Positions 9,085 to 18,283 of a stretch of DNA of 64,000 nt are shown in pieces. A program made the position numbers and the translations under genes. The stretch covers positions 2,019,998 to 2,083,997 of the forward strand of contig NZ_CP098514.1 of assembly GCF_023703775.1 (NCBI RefSeq), given 5' to 3'. How positions within the stretch are numbered: position 1 is the first letter of the stretch; every line of letters starts with the position of its first letter. The DNA is from Haloplanus sp. GDY1 (GTDB lineage Archaea; Halobacteriota; Halobacteria; Halobacteriales; Haloferacaceae). Under the pieces are notes generated by a model. It was not told the DNA's origin. It did no database searches and was given only the letters and a program-made list of their open reading frames with translations.

Positions 9085-10854
9085 TTAGTACAGCTCCCGG
9101 AGCTGTTCGGTGATGTCGTCTTTCAGTTCGTCCATGTACTCCTCGTAGTCCTCCTGGACGCCGATGCGGTTGATGCGCGGCAGCGCCTCGATGTCCGTGA
9201 TCTCCTCGACCGGCACTCCGGCCTCGAGCGCGTCGAAGGCCTCGTCGTTGAACGTCTTGATCGTCGTGAGGATCAGGTAGGTCTTGTCGGGCTCGCAGTA
9301 CGTGTCCACGTCGTGGAACGCGTTCTGCTGGAGCCACGCCTCGCGGATGTACCGCGCGACCTCGAGGGTGAGCTGCTGGTCCTCCGGCAGGGCGTCCTTG
9401 CCGACGAGCTGGACGATCTCCTGGAGTTCGCCCTCCTCGTCGAGCACGTCCACCGCCCACTGGCGCACGTCCGGCCAGTCCTCGGCGACGTTCTCCTTGA
9501 ACCACGGGTCGAGCTGTTCGCGGTACAGGGAGTACGACTCGTTCCAGTTGATCGAGGGGAAGTGTCGGCGCTCGGCCAGGTCGGCGTCCAGCGCCCAGAA
9601 GCACTTCACGATGCGCAGGGTGTTCTGGGTCACCGGTTCGGAGAAGTCGCCGCCGGGCGGCGAGACGGCCCCGACCACGGAGATGGACCCCTCGGTGTCG
9701 TTGATGTTGTCGAAGTAGCCCGCGCGCTCGTAGAACTGGGAGAGCCGCGCGGCGAGGTACGCCGGATACCCCTCCTCGCCGGGCATCTCCTCCAGGCGCG
9801 AACTGATCTCGCGCATGGCCTCCGCCCACCGCGAGGTGGAGTCGGCCATGAGCGCGACGTCGTAGCCCATGTCGCGGTAGTACTCCGCGATGGTGATGCC
9901 CGTGTAGACGCAGGACTCCCGGGCCGCGACGGGCATGTTCGACGTGTTGGCGATGAGCGTCGTCCGGGCCATCAGCGGGTTCCCGGTCTGCGGGTCGGGC
10001 AGTTCCGGGAAGTCCTCGATGACCTCGGTCATCTCGTTGCCACGCTCGCCACAGCCGATGTAGACGACGATGTCCGCGTCGGACCACTTGGCGAGTTGCT
10101 GCTGGGTGACGGTCTTCCCGGACCCGAAGGGTCCCGGAATCGCCGCCGTCCCGCCTTTCGCGATGGGGAACAGGCCGTCCTGCACCCGCTGGCCCGTCAG
10201 GAGCGGCTCGGTCGGCGTCTGCTTCTCGCCGGCGGGGCGCGCCTCGCGCACCGGCCACTCCTGGCGCATCCGGATCTCCTCGCCGGTGTCGAGTTCGGCC
10301 ACCGTCTCGTCGACGGTGAACTCGCCGGACTCGATGGCGACGATCTCGGCCGTTTCGTCCTCGTCGAGGGCATCCGGCGGGACGAGCACCTTGTGCTCGA
10401 TGGTCACCGTCTCGGGGACGGTGCCGATGATGTCGCCGCGGCCGACCTCGTCGCCCTCCTCGACCTCGGGAGTGAACTCCCACTCCTTCTCGAGGTCGAT
10501 CCCGGGCGCGTCGACCCCGCGGTCGAGGAACGCGCTGTTCATCTTGCTCTCGAGGACGTCGAGGGGGCGCTGGACGCCGTCGTAGATGGTGTCCAGCAGC
10601 CCCGGCCCCAGGTCGACCGTCAGCGGGTCGCCCGTGTTCTCGACGGGTTCGCCGGGGCCGACGCCCGAGGTCTCTTCGTACACCTGAATGGTCGTGATCT
10701 CGCCCTCGATCTCGATGACTTCGCCCATCAGCCCTTCGTCGCCCACGTAGACGACGTCGTTCATTCGGGCGTCGAGATCGACGGCGGTCACGACCGGACC
10801 ACTCACGCTTTCGATGATCCCGTCCTCTCGGACGGTCGTGTCTGCCTGACTCAT
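9085..10854 (-). CDS. atpA: A-type ATP synthase catalytic subunit A
   Basis: A 589-residue catalytic subunit that makes ATP from ADP and phosphate. Features in order: N-terminal beta barrel with [11 protein letters not shown]; the long non-homologous insert region specific to A subunits (about 110-200); Walker [10 protein letters not shown] at about 241-249; [16 protein letters not shown] near the catalytic centre; and [18 protein letters not shown]. No intein interrupts the P-loop, a site where inteins occur in some archaeal and yeast A subunits. The gene is separated from atpF by 1 base and from atpB by 1 base. Confidence 0.98.
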   Translation of the reverse strand: MSQADTTVREDGIIESVSGPVVTAVDLDARMNDVVYVGDEGLMGEVIEIEGEITTIQVYEETSGVGPGEPVENTGDPLTVDLGPGLLDTIYDGVQRPLDVLESKMNSAFLDRGVDAPGIDLEKEWEFTPEVEEGDEVGRGDIIGTVPETVTIEHKVLVPPDALDEDETAEIVAIESGEFTVDETVAELDTGEEIRMRQEWPVREARPAGEKQTPTEPLLTGQRVQDGLFPIAKGGTAAIPGPFGSGKTVTQQQLAKWSDADIVVYIGCGERGNEMTEVIEDFPELPDPQTGNPLMARTTLIANTSNMPVAARESCVYTGITIAEYYRDMGYDVALMADSTSRWAEAMREISSRLEEMPGEEGYPAYLAARLSQFYERAGYFDNINDTEGSISVVGAVSPPGGDFSEPVTQNTLRIVKCFWALDADLAERRHFPSINWNESYSLYREQLDPWFKENVAEDWPDVRQWAVDVLDEEGELQEIVQLVGKDALPEDQQLTLEVARYIREAWLQQNAFHDVDTYCEPDKTYLILTTIKTFNDEAFDALEAGVPVEEITDIEALPRINRIGVQEDYEEYMDELKDDITEQLRELY

Positions 10855-10855
10855 G

Positions 10856-11179
10856 TTAGTCTTCCTCCATCAGGTCGATACCGATGGCTCGCTTGATCTG
10901 CTCGCGCAGGCCGCCGCTGCCGGCGCCGCCACCCAGGGTGACCAGCACCGGTTCGATGCTGCCCTCGACGGCCTCCCGGGCCTCCCGGGAGAGATGCGCC
11001 ATGTCGTCGTCGTGCATCACGACGATGCCGACGTCGTCGTCGTCGAGCGTCCGCATGACGGCCTCGTCGAGTGCGTCGTCTTTCTCCTCGTCCGGTACGT
11101 TCTCGAACTTCCGCACGCCCGCGAGTCGGAAGCCCGTCGTGAAATCGGGGCTCCCGATGACGGCGATTTCCTGGCTCAT
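10856..11179 (-). CDS. atpF: A-type ATP synthase subunit F
   Basis: A 107-residue small stalk subunit, beginning [21 protein letters not shown] and containing a Rossmann-like alternating strand/helix pattern with [11 protein letters not shown] binds D in the central rotor stalk and modulates ATPase activity. Its start codon overlaps the 3' end of atpC by 4 bases (ATGA-type junction), indicating coupled translation. Length and position are normal for archaeal operons. Confidence 0.95.
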   Translation of the reverse strand: MSQEIAVIGSPDFTTGFRLAGVRKFENVPDEEKDDALDEAVMRTLDDDDVGIVVMHDDDMAHLSREAREAVEGSIEPVLVTLGGGAGSGGLREQIKRAIGIDLMEED

Positions 11180-12225
11180 AGGATCACCAGTTCCTCCTCG
11201 ATCTCGTCCTCGGACAGCCCGGCCTCGCGGCCGCGGGCGATGGCGCGGATGTTGTCCACCTCGCGCTCCTTGGCGAGGATGTAGGAGATGATCGGCGCCA
11301 CCGACAGCGGGTGGACGAAGCCGAGCTGCTCCGAGTATTCGAGCAACGCGGCGTCGAGCGCCCGCTCGAACGCGATCAGGCTGTCGGCCTGCTCGAACTC
11401 CGCGAGCGCCTCGTCGAGGTCGTCACCGTACGTGCTCTCGCGGATCGTCGCGACGAGTTCGTCCACGTTCGACGCCAGCGCGCTCAACTCGCCCGCGGAG
11501 AACAGTCGACCGCCCTCGATGTAATACTCCGAGGGGTCGACGTCGGCCCCGCTCCGGGCCAGCCGGAGCGCGTTCCGCGCGTTCCGGAAGTCGATCTCCG
11601 CCTCGAGGAACTCCCGGTAGGTCTCGGTCGCCTCGTCGACGACCAGTTCCGAAAGCAGTTGCTCGTAGAAGACGCGGTCGACCGCGTTCTCCAGCGGCAC
11701 GAGGACGCCGCTCTCCTCGTAGGCCTCCAGCGCCTCCCGGAGCGGGTCCGCGAACATCGTCCGGTCGAGGAGGTCGATGACCTCCTCGATGGAGCCCGCG
11801 TCGAGCAGACGGTCGAGCAGCCGGTCGTCGAGTTCGCCCGCCCGGATGAGGTCGGTCTCGACCTCCTCGCGGTCGGCGTTGGAGTAAATGCCCCGGAGCA
11901 CCGTCTTGACGTTCCACGCGTCGAACTTCCGCAGGTACCGGGCGATCAGGTCGTAGAGCCGACCGTCGGCCCAGTCCAGCAGGTCGTTGAAGTGTTTCGC
12001 GAGGTTCCGGTTGAGCGCGTACTCGATGAGGTCGACCCCCGAGTGGCGCGCGCCGAGCGCGTTGATCTCGCGCTCGTACTCCGACTCCTCCATGAAGCGG
12101 GCGATCTCCGCCGGCCCCATGCGAATCAGCTTCCGGTAGTCGTCGTCGCTGAACAGCGACGCTCGGCGCGACCGAACGCGGGTGGTGACGTACTCCGGAT
12201 TCGAACCGCCGGGGCTCGCGCTCAT
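11176..12225 (-). CDS. atpC: A-type ATP synthase subunit C
   Basis: A 349-residue, largely helical subunit (V-type d / archaeal C) that seats the central stalk on the proteolipid ring. It starts MSASPGGSNPEYVTTRVRSRR and has the family's internal three-fold helical repeats; the end reads [18 protein letters not shown] in outline. It overlaps atpE by 4 bases at its start and atpF by 4 bases at its end. Confidence 0.95.
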   Translation of the reverse strand: MSASPGGSNPEYVTTRVRSRRASLFSDDDYRKLIRMGPAEIARFMEESEYEREINALGARHSGVDLIEYALNRNLAKHFNDLLDWADGRLYDLIARYLRKFDAWNVKTVLRGIYSNADREEVETDLIRAGELDDRLLDRLLDAGSIEEVIDLLDRTMFADPLREALEAYEESGVLVPLENAVDRVFYEQLLSELVVDEATETYREFLEAEIDFRNARNALRLARSGADVDPSEYYIEGGRLFSAGELSALASNVDELVATIRESTYGDDLDEALAEFEQADSLIAFERALDAALLEYSEQLGFVHPLSVAPIISYILAKEREVDNIRAIARGREAGLSEDEIEEELVIL

Positions 12226-12803
12226 CGCTCGAACAGTCGGTCACTCAGTTCCTTCAAGTTGTCCTCCCAGACCGTCTCGAGGATCGAGTCGAAGGTGTTG
12301 TTCACGCGGACCCGTGACTCCTCGCTCTCGACGACGACGCCGCCCAGGCAGTCGTACTCCCCGGCGACGCTGAAGCCGTCGTAACCCTCGGTCAGGTCTT
12401 CGAGCAGTTCCTCGTCGTCCGCGCGGCCGTAGACCGACACCGACTCGCCCTCGTCGAACTCCGCGGCGGCCGCGTCGAGCAGCGACGCCGTGAGCGACCG
12501 TCGGCGCTCGCCATCGATGTCGGCGATGGCGGCCTCGACCTCCTCGCGGACGTCCTCGAGTGCGTCGCGGCGGGCCTCCAGTCGGGCCTGCTTGGCCTCG
12601 AGTTTCGCGCTGGAGACGGCCTGCTCGCGCTGTTGTTCGATCTCGCGCTCGACCTCGGCCTCGCGCTCCTCGAGGATCTCCTCGGCGTCGGCCTCGGCAT
12701 CCGCGACGATGTCCGCGGCGCGTTCCTCGCCCTCCTCGCGGATCTCCTCCGCACGCGCGCGGGCCTCGTCCCGGATGTCCTCGGCGACTGTTTCCAAACT
12801 CAT
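12222..12803 (-). CDS. atpE: A-type ATP synthase subunit E (peripheral stalk)
   Basis: A 193-residue subunit. The first ~95 residues are a long Glu/Arg/Ala-rich coiled coil, and a compact C-terminal domain follows. With subunit H it forms the peripheral stalk that keeps the A3B3 head from spinning. It lies 21 bases downstream of the atpK stop and overlaps atpC by 4 bases. Confidence 0.94.
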   Translation of the reverse strand: MSLETVAEDIRDEARARAEEIREEGEERAADIVADAEADAEEILEEREAEVEREIEQQREQAVSSAKLEAKQARLEARRDALEDVREEVEAAIADIDGERRRSLTASLLDAAAAEFDEGESVSVYGRADDEELLEDLTEGYDGFSVAGEYDCLGGVVVESEESRVRVNNTFDSILETVWEDNLKELSDRLFER

Positions 12804-12824
12804 AGTGGAGAGAACCGGGGGGAG

Positions 12825-13148
12825 TTAGTTACCAGCCGCGGCGAAGACGGAGTCGAGGAACGGATCGGCCGTGTCCCACGGGATCCCCGTCGTGAGGAAC
12901 AGGGTAACCAGCGCCAGGATCACCAGCGTCTCCGGCAGGACTGTGAAAATCAGGCCCCGAACGAACATGTCCTCGTCCTCGGCGACGGCGCCGACGGCGG
13001 CCGCACCGATCCCGCGCTCGGCATACCCCGCACCGAGCGCGGCCAGACCGACCGCGAGCGCCGCGGCGGCGTTGGCCGGGATCGCGGGGAAGGACGTGGC
13101 GTTGTTCTGCAGTACGACCGTCGCGAGTTGTGAAGTAGCTTCGAGCAT
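12825..13148 (-). CDS. atpK: A-type ATP synthase proteolipid subunit K (c ring)
   Basis: A 107-residue hydrophobic protein with two membrane helices. The ion-carrying carboxylate is E73 in LPETLVILALV of the second helix; the first helix has AVGLAALGAGYAERGIG. No Na+-type ligand set is obvious, so proton use is likely, which fits the adjacent proton pump. The ATG at 13148 is chosen because MLEATSQLATVVLQ gives the standard N-terminus; a longer frame would add an unlikely basic leader. A gap of 216 bases separates it from atpI, with TATA-like elements in it. Confidence 0.93.
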   Translation of the reverse strand: MLEATSQLATVVLQNNATSFPAIPANAAAALAVGLAALGAGYAERGIGAAAVGAVAEDEDMFVRGLIFTVLPETLVILALVTLFLTTGIPWDTADPFLDSVFAAAGN

Positions 13149-13183
13149 TGGGGTCACTTCGGGTTTCCGAACAGGCACACGTC

Positions 13184-13206
13184 CGTATAGGCCAGCCATA
13201 AAACTT
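13184..13206 (-). promoter_or_regulatory. Candidate internal promoter ahead of atpK
   Basis: On the minus strand two AT-rich elements, GTTTTATGG (13196-13204) and CTATACG (13184-13190), stand in otherwise GC-rich DNA, 39-52 bases upstream of the atpK start. The 216-base atpI-atpK gap is by far the largest in the ATP synthase operon. Extra transcription here would help make the c subunit in the excess needed for a ring. Position and composition support this; there is no direct proof. Confidence 0.45.
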
Positions 13207-13364
13207 CCCAAAACAGACGGCCACTCTGACCGTTGCAACCGGTGATTTCGGGCGAATCCATGGGAAGCGTTGTCAGCATCCGCCCCCGTGGCATCCGCCC
13301 GACACCGCGGTGACGCCGCTGGTGACGGGTTGGCGACGGGAGGACGGAGGGGACGGCCCGAGGA

Positions 13365-15521
13365 TCAGTCCTCGGTCGTGTACGTCCGCTCGTAGCCGAA
13401 CGGTTCGTACTCGCGGCCGCCGCCCTCGTAGAACTTCCCGAAGAACTCGACGTACTCGAGACGCACGGCCTGCAGGCCGGCGCTCGTGACGCCGAGCGCG
13501 AGGACGAGCAGGTGACCGAGCACGAGGACCAGGATTCCGAGCGGGAGCATCACCGCCGCTGGATCCATGTGCAGGAGTCCGGGGAACATCGCGCCGCCCT
13601 CGTGGCTGCCGTAGATGAAGTGGTACGCGCCCTCGCTGTCGACGTACGCCCCGAAGAACAGCAGGTTGACCGTGAAGGCCATCCCCGCCTTCGCGAGCAG
13701 CACGGCGGCGATCCGTGTGTACGACAGCGCGTTCACGAACACGTTGAGGAACTCGATTGCCTCGACGGGTTCGCCGACGATCAGCAACACGAGGCCGAGG
13801 CCGAAGAGCACGGCGCCGACGACCCCCACCGTCGGGGGCAAGCCGCCGGTCCCGAGCCCGAAGGCCTCCCACACCGAGTACAGCAGGCCGGGCTTGGAGT
13901 TCCGGGCGTGTTCCGAGAACACCCACACCCACAGCCCGTTGAGCATCAGGAGCCACGACCCGCTCTCGAGGACCGCGTGCTTGACGTCGTGAAGCTGGTA
14001 GTTCTCCACGAAGTCGAACAGCCAGCCGACGTTGAGATGCATGACGCCGGCCAGGACGCTGATGACCAGCCACGCCTGCGCCCAGGTGAGGTAGGCCGGC
14101 TGGAGGCCCTTGTGGAGGGGTGCGTGTCCGCCCCAGAGGAGGTACGAGACCTGGTGGGTGCCGAAGATCTCGCCGTAGAGGATGCCGAAGAGTATCGTGA
14201 AGGCGCCACAGAAGATCGTCACCCCGCCCATGCTCTTGAACGCCTGACTGTCGAAGTTGGTGTAGAGGTAGTAGCCGATCAGGGTGTAGATCACCCCGTA
14301 GCCGACGTCACCGATCATGAACCCGAAGAAGGCCGGGAAGGTCAGAAACAGGATGACCGTCGGGTCGAACTCGTCGTACTTCGGGCGGCTCACCGCGCCG
14401 GTGAGCACCTCGAACGGCTTGACCAGTCCGGGGTTGTTCTGGATGACCGGCGGGTCGTCGTCGTTCATCACGACGCCGCCGCCGTCGGCGCGCACCTCCT
14501 CGTCACCGCCGTCGGCTGACGTGGAGGCGGCGGCCCCGCCCTCGACGCTCCCGGAGACGTCCTCGCGGTGTGCCTCGCCGCCGTGGGAGTCGAACTCCGC
14601 GCGCTCCAGTTCCTCGACTTCGGCGTGGTCGCCCACCGCGTCGGTGATCGCCGCGGCGAAGCCGGTGTACTCGTCGGTCGGGATCCACCCCTCGGCGACG
14701 AAGGCGTTGTCCGTCGTCGCGAAGGAGAGCGGCGCCTCCCGCTTCTGGACGTCGATGGAGAGTTTCTCCTCGGCGGCGAGCAGGAAGCCCGCGGCGTCGA
14801 GTTTCACCTCCTCGAGTTCGTCCTCGACGGTCCGGCGCTTCGATTCGAGTTGCTGCTTTCGGTGTTCGAGGTCGGCGACGTACTCCTCGGGGGAGCCCTC
14901 GGCGTCGGGCACCTCCAGCGCCGTGAAGTCGACGCCCACCAGGGCGTCGGTGATCACGTCGTCGGCGCCCTCGACCGGGCGGGCGAAGATGGCGACGACG
15001 CCGTCCTCGGCGAACACCTGGACGTCGTCGACGCCGTCCGCGTCGGCCATCGCGCGCTCGACGGCGTCGGCCTTTCCCTCGCCGACGACCACGTCGAGCG
15101 TGTCGTATCCCGAGAGCAAGTCGAGGTCGATGCCGAGCGTCGCGAAGGGCTCGACGGCCGAGAGCCGCTCCTCGACCTCGTTCAGGTCGCTCCGGATCTC
15201 GTCGCGTCGGTCCTCGAGTTCGTTGACGCGCTCGCGGATCTCCTCGAGTTCGTCCTCGAGGGCGTCCTCGGTGACGATCCGGGTCGGCCCCGCGTCCTCC
15301 CCGTCGACGTCGAGGATGCTCTCGATGGAGCGGACGGTCACCAGTTTGTCGGAGGCCTCCTCGGCGCCGTCGATCGGGTTCCCCGGTTCGAACCCCTCCC
15401 AGGACCCGTCGTACTCGGTGACGTGAAGCAGGTTGCAGTCGTGGACCGCCTCGACGACGTCGTCCATGACCGCTTTCGACCCCGTCACCGACACTTTGCT
15501 CATCCGTTCAGGTCTGAGCAT
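13365..15521 (-). CDS. atpI: A-type ATP synthase subunit I (a-subunit, proton channel)
   Basis: A 718-residue protein. The N-terminal ~340 residues are soluble and coiled-coil rich, bridging to the peripheral stalk. The C-terminal half has about 7-8 membrane helices (for example FPAFFGFMIGDVGYGV and NALSYTRIAAVLLAKAG). The latter contains the conserved arginine of TRIA that faces the c-ring carboxylate. A negatively charged Gly/Ser/Asp-rich linker (about residues 310-350) is typical of halophiles. The start MLRPERMSKVSVTGSK is the family norm and overlaps the end of atpH by 14 bases. Confidence 0.95.
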   Translation of the reverse strand: MLRPERMSKVSVTGSKAVMDDVVEAVHDCNLLHVTEYDGSWEGFEPGNPIDGAEEASDKLVTVRSIESILDVDGEDAGPTRIVTEDALEDELEEIRERVNELEDRRDEIRSDLNEVEERLSAVEPFATLGIDLDLLSGYDTLDVVVGEGKADAVERAMADADGVDDVQVFAEDGVVAIFARPVEGADDVITDALVGVDFTALEVPDAEGSPEEYVADLEHRKQQLESKRRTVEDELEEVKLDAAGFLLAAEEKLSIDVQKREAPLSFATTDNAFVAEGWIPTDEYTGFAAAITDAVGDHAEVEELERAEFDSHGGEAHREDVSGSVEGGAAASTSADGGDEEVRADGGGVVMNDDDPPVIQNNPGLVKPFEVLTGAVSRPKYDEFDPTVILFLTFPAFFGFMIGDVGYGVIYTLIGYYLYTNFDSQAFKSMGGVTIFCGAFTILFGILYGEIFGTHQVSYLLWGGHAPLHKGLQPAYLTWAQAWLVISVLAGVMHLNVGWLFDFVENYQLHDVKHAVLESGSWLLMLNGLWVWVFSEHARNSKPGLLYSVWEAFGLGTGGLPPTVGVVGAVLFGLGLVLLIVGEPVEAIEFLNVFVNALSYTRIAAVLLAKAGMAFTVNLLFFGAYVDSEGAYHFIYGSHEGGAMFPGLLHMDPAAVMLPLGILVLVLGHLLVLALGVTSAGLQAVRLEYVEFFGKFYEGGGREYEPFGYERTYTTED

Positions 15522-15840
15522 GCACCGCCTCCTCGAACTGTGTGATGGCGAATTCGACCGCCTCGTCCATCCGTTCTTCCGCCTGGGCGATGAGTTCCTC
15601 CCGGGCCGCCTCCCCTTCCTCCCGGATCTCGGCCGCCCGGGCCTCGATCTCCGATTCGGCCTCCTCGAGACGCTGCTCGGCCATCTCCTCGGCCTCCGAT
15701 TCGGCCTCGGCGCGGATCTCGTCGGCCCGCTCCCGCGCCTCGGCGATCCGTTCCTCCCGGTCCGCCTCGGCCTCCTCGACGATCTGTTCGGCCTCGGCCT
15801 CGGCCTCCTTGATCCGTTCGAGAACCTCTGGTCTCGGCAT
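15508..15840 (-). CDS. atpH: A-type ATP synthase subunit H (peripheral stalk)
   Basis: A 110-residue protein that is almost entirely one right-handed coiled coil, with Glu/Ala/Arg repeats (EAEAEAEQIVEEAEADREER) from residue 10 to 95. It pairs with subunit E in the peripheral stalk. It is the first gene of the operon. A clear TATA element lies about 36 bases upstream. Confidence 0.92.
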   Translation of the reverse strand: MPRPEVLERIKEAEAEAEQIVEEAEADREERIAEARERADEIRAEAESEAEEMAEQRLEEAESEIEARAAEIREEGEAAREELIAQAEERMDEAVEFAITQFEEAVHAQT

Positions 15841-15869
15841 ACTACTGATCGTTGGAACGTTGCGGGGAT

Positions 15870-15881
15870 CGGATATAAGGT
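15870..15881 (-). promoter_or_regulatory. TATA box of the ATP synthase operon
   Basis: On the minus strand CCTTATATCC lies about 36 bases before the atpH start codon and is the only strongly AT-rich stretch in the 108-base gap. It is placed to start a message that covers atpH onward. Confidence 0.65.
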
Positions 15882-15948
15882 GTTTGCGGAACGTCGTCGC
15901 CGGCGTTCGCGGCGGCTACTCCCCGACGCCGGCGAATCGAGCCCCCCG

Positions 15949-16179
15949 CTACTCCGTCAGGGGGAGCAACACGCCGAACACGAGCGGCGACAGCAGGAAG
16001 AGGAGCAGGCCGACCACCTCGGCGTCGAACAGCAGCGTCGCCTCCCACGCCGGCAGTTGCAGTCCCATCGCGTGCACCGCGAGTTCCCCGAGGGCGCCGG
16101 CCGCGAACAGACACAGGCCGAGCAGTGTGCCCCGTTTCGTCCACGCCGAATAGTCGAGGTCACCGTACCGTCCAGTCAT
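15949..16179 (-). CDS. Small two-helix membrane protein
   Basis: A 76-residue protein starting MTGRYGDLDYSAWTKRGTLLG, followed by two hydrophobic segments (about 18-38 and 50-72) and a short LTE tail. Its place just upstream of the ATP synthase operon on the same strand is suggestive, but the function is unknown. The start at 16179 is chosen over an upstream extension because the N-terminus then reads as a compact soluble head with adjacent helices. It diverges from the small membrane protein at 16265. Confidence 0.6.
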   Translation of the reverse strand: MTGRYGDLDYSAWTKRGTLLGLCLFAAGALGELAVHAMGLQLPAWEATLLFDAEVVGLLLFLLSPLVFGVLLPLTE

Positions 16180-16264
16180 GGGCGGCAGTCGTGCCCTGCC
16201 GAGCAAGAAGCTTCGGTTTCGCGCGACCGAAAGAGCCACGACGGGGAGCCTTCTCCGACCCACT

Positions 16265-16516
16265 ATGAACTCGACACTGCTCGAACTGCTCCCCCAACTG
16301 GTCGAACTCCTCGCTTTCGCCCTCGGCAGCGTCGGCCTGTCGGTCGCCGGCCTGTACATCGAGCGCTTCGCGCTGACGACCGTCGAGAGCGGGCAGGTCA
16401 AACTCGGCGCGTGGCTAGCGTTCATGGGCGCGATGGCGTTCTACTTCGCCTACCTCATGGGCACCGACAAGTTCCGGCCGAAACTGGCGGCGGTCCAGCG
16501 GCGGCTGGCGGAGTAG
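16265..16516 (+). CDS. Small haloarchaeal membrane protein
   Basis: An 83-residue protein with two hydrophobic segments: about 10-32, ending in GLYIERFAL, and about 45-66 (LGAWLAFMGAMAFYFAYLMG). A basic tail follows (KFRPKLAAVQRRL). Family not recognised; function unknown. The ATG at 16265 gives a short N-terminus directly ahead of helix 1. It lies divergent to the 76-residue membrane protein and convergent with the radical SAM gene. Confidence 0.65.
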   Translation: MNSTLLELLPQLVELLAFALGSVGLSVAGLYIERFALTTVESGQVKLGAWLAFMGAMAFYFAYLMGTDKFRPKLAAVQRRLAE

Positions 16517-16572
16517 AGACCGGATCTCGTTTCGCTCGGCGTCGCTCTCGCACTCGAACGCGGAGTCGACCC

Positions 16573-17568
16573 TCACGCCAGCGGCGTGCGCTCCACCACC
16601 GTCCCGTCGACGGTGGGGTACTGCTCGACGATTTCGCCCTCGCCCACGTCGCCCTCGTCGACCATCTCCTCCAGCAGCCACCACGCCAGTTCGACGTGGT
16701 CCGACTTGACCGTGTAGAACTCCTCGGGGACGCCCAGGTCGCGCAGGCGCTCCTCGGTCACCCACGTCTTGCCGTAGACCAGCGTGCCGTCGTCCGTCAC
16801 CTCGTCGAACTCCCGCCGGATCTGCCGGGCCATCCGCTTCAGCCGACGGCGGTGCTGGGCGGCGTCCTTGAACACCGAGGTGCAGAAGTAGACCCGGTCG
16901 TGATCCCCCATCACGTCGAGGATCTCCTCTTTCGGCGACTCGACGGCGCTCATGTGTCCCTCGCGGAGGTCGTAGCCTTTCTCCTGCATCCGCCGGTAGT
17001 TGCCGTCGGACATCTCGAACTCGTTGACGTTACAGAACTCGGCTGCGCCCTCGTCCAGGAACTCCAGAAACTCGGGTTCGGCGCGGATCCCGGGAATCTC
17101 GAACGCCGGGGTGAGACCCTCCTCGCGGGCGACGTGGAGGATGTCCTCCCACTCGGTGCCGTGGAGGTCACCCCACAGATCGAGCGGCGGGTGGAAGCGA
17201 ATCTCGTCCAGCCCCGCCGCCGAGAGGCGGCGCATGTTCTCCCGGCCGCCCGTGATGCCGGTGTAGAGGTGGGTGTGGTGGTCCTCGCCGAACTCCTCTT
17301 TCAGCAGGGAGAGGTAGTGACAGGTGCGGTCCAGCGCCTCCTGCGGTTCCCCGCCGGTGATGGAGGTGCCGAGCGCGTCCATCCGGCGCGCTTCGGTCAA
17401 CACGTCCTCGTCGGACTCGACCTCGCGCTCGTTGGCGTAGACCGTATCGACGTTCTTGCGATTCTCCCCGAGCGGGCAGTAGAAACAGTCGCGCTGGTCG
17501 CAGTAGCCGTAGACGAACAGCACCATCTTCCCGCCCTTGGCGCACTGTTCACAGCCCTTCGAGATCAT
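16573..17568 (-). CDS. Radical SAM superfamily protein, haloarchaeal type
   Basis: A 331-residue protein. Near the N-terminus the Cys cluster CDQRDCFYC (about residues 23-31) with preceding YGY fits an iron-sulfur-binding radical SAM motif, although the spacing between the first two cysteines is four residues instead of the classic three. An additional CEQC pair lies at residues 6-9. SITGGEPQEA matches the GGEP SAM-binding motif. The reaction catalysed is unknown. Start: ATG of MISKGCEQCAKGGK. The gene diverges from the nicotinamidase-like gene across 90 bases. Confidence 0.85.
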   Translation of the reverse strand: MISKGCEQCAKGGKMVLFVYGYCDQRDCFYCPLGENRKNVDTVYANEREVESDEDVLTEARRMDALGTSITGGEPQEALDRTCHYLSLLKEEFGEDHHTHLYTGITGGRENMRRLSAAGLDEIRFHPPLDLWGDLHGTEWEDILHVAREEGLTPAFEIPGIRAEPEFLEFLDEGAAEFCNVNEFEMSDGNYRRMQEKGYDLREGHMSAVESPKEEILDVMGDHDRVYFCTSVFKDAAQHRRRLKRMARQIRREFDEVTDDGTLVYGKTWVTEERLRDLGVPEEFYTVKSDHVELAWWLLEEMVDEGDVGEGEIVEQYPTVDGTVVERTPLA

Positions 17569-17658
17569 TCGTTGCCGGGAACAGAACGCCGAGGCGGGAA
17601 AACCCGTCGGTACGCGACGACCCGACGGTTTACCACCCCCGCCGCCCTAGCCGCGGCC

Positions 17659-18237
17659 ATGCCGTACGATCCAGACACCACGGCGGTGGTCGTCGTCGAC
17701 ATGCAGAACGGCTTCTGTCACCCCGACGGCAGCCTCTACGCGCCGCCGAGCGAGGCGGTCGTCGACGAGGTGTCGTCGCTGGTCGATGCGGCCCGCGAGG
17801 CCGGCGCCCGGGTCGTCTACACGCGGGACGTCCACCCGCCCGAGCAGTTCGACGATGCCCACTACTACGACGAGTTCGAGCGCTGGGGCGAACACGTCGT
17901 CGAGGGGTCCTGGGAGGCACGGGTCGTCGACGAACTCGCCGGGCTGGCGGATCACGTCGTCGAGAAACACACCTACGACGCGTTCCACGGGACGGAACTC
18001 GACGGCTGGCTCTCCGCGCGGGGGGTCGACGACCTGCTCGTCTGTGGCACCCTCGCCAACGTCTGCGTCCTCCACACCGCGGGCAGCGCGGGGCTGCGGG
18101 ACTACCGACCCGTCCTCGTCGAGGACGCCATCGGCTACATCGAGGAGTCGGACCACGAGTACGCCATCGATCACGCCGACTGGCTGTTCGGCGAGACGAC
18201 CACCGTCGACGCCGTCGAGTTCCTGCCGACCTGCTGA
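17659..18237 (+). CDS. Isochorismatase-fold hydrolase, nicotinamidase-like
   Basis: A 192-residue cysteine hydrolase. The catalytic triad of the family is visible: D14 (VVDMQNGF), K103 (VEKHTYDAF) and C136 (LANVCVLHTA), with the cis-peptide-type GTLANVC segment before the cysteine. Nicotinamidases (PncA) turn nicotinamide into nicotinate for NAD salvage, and an NAD synthetase is encoded at 56.7 kb. Other isochorismatase-fold amidases cannot be excluded. The ATG at 17659 gives the usual MPYDPDTTAVVVVDMQ start. Confidence 0.83.
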   Translation: MPYDPDTTAVVVVDMQNGFCHPDGSLYAPPSEAVVDEVSSLVDAAREAGARVVYTRDVHPPEQFDDAHYYDEFERWGEHVVEGSWEARVVDELAGLADHVVEKHTYDAFHGTELDGWLSARGVDDLLVCGTLANVCVLHTAGSAGLRDYRPVLVEDAIGYIEESDHEYAIDHADWLFGETTTVDAVEFLPTC

Positions 18238-18283
18238 CCGGCGGACAGCGACGCGTCTCGTTCGAGCGGCGCCGAGGTGATAC

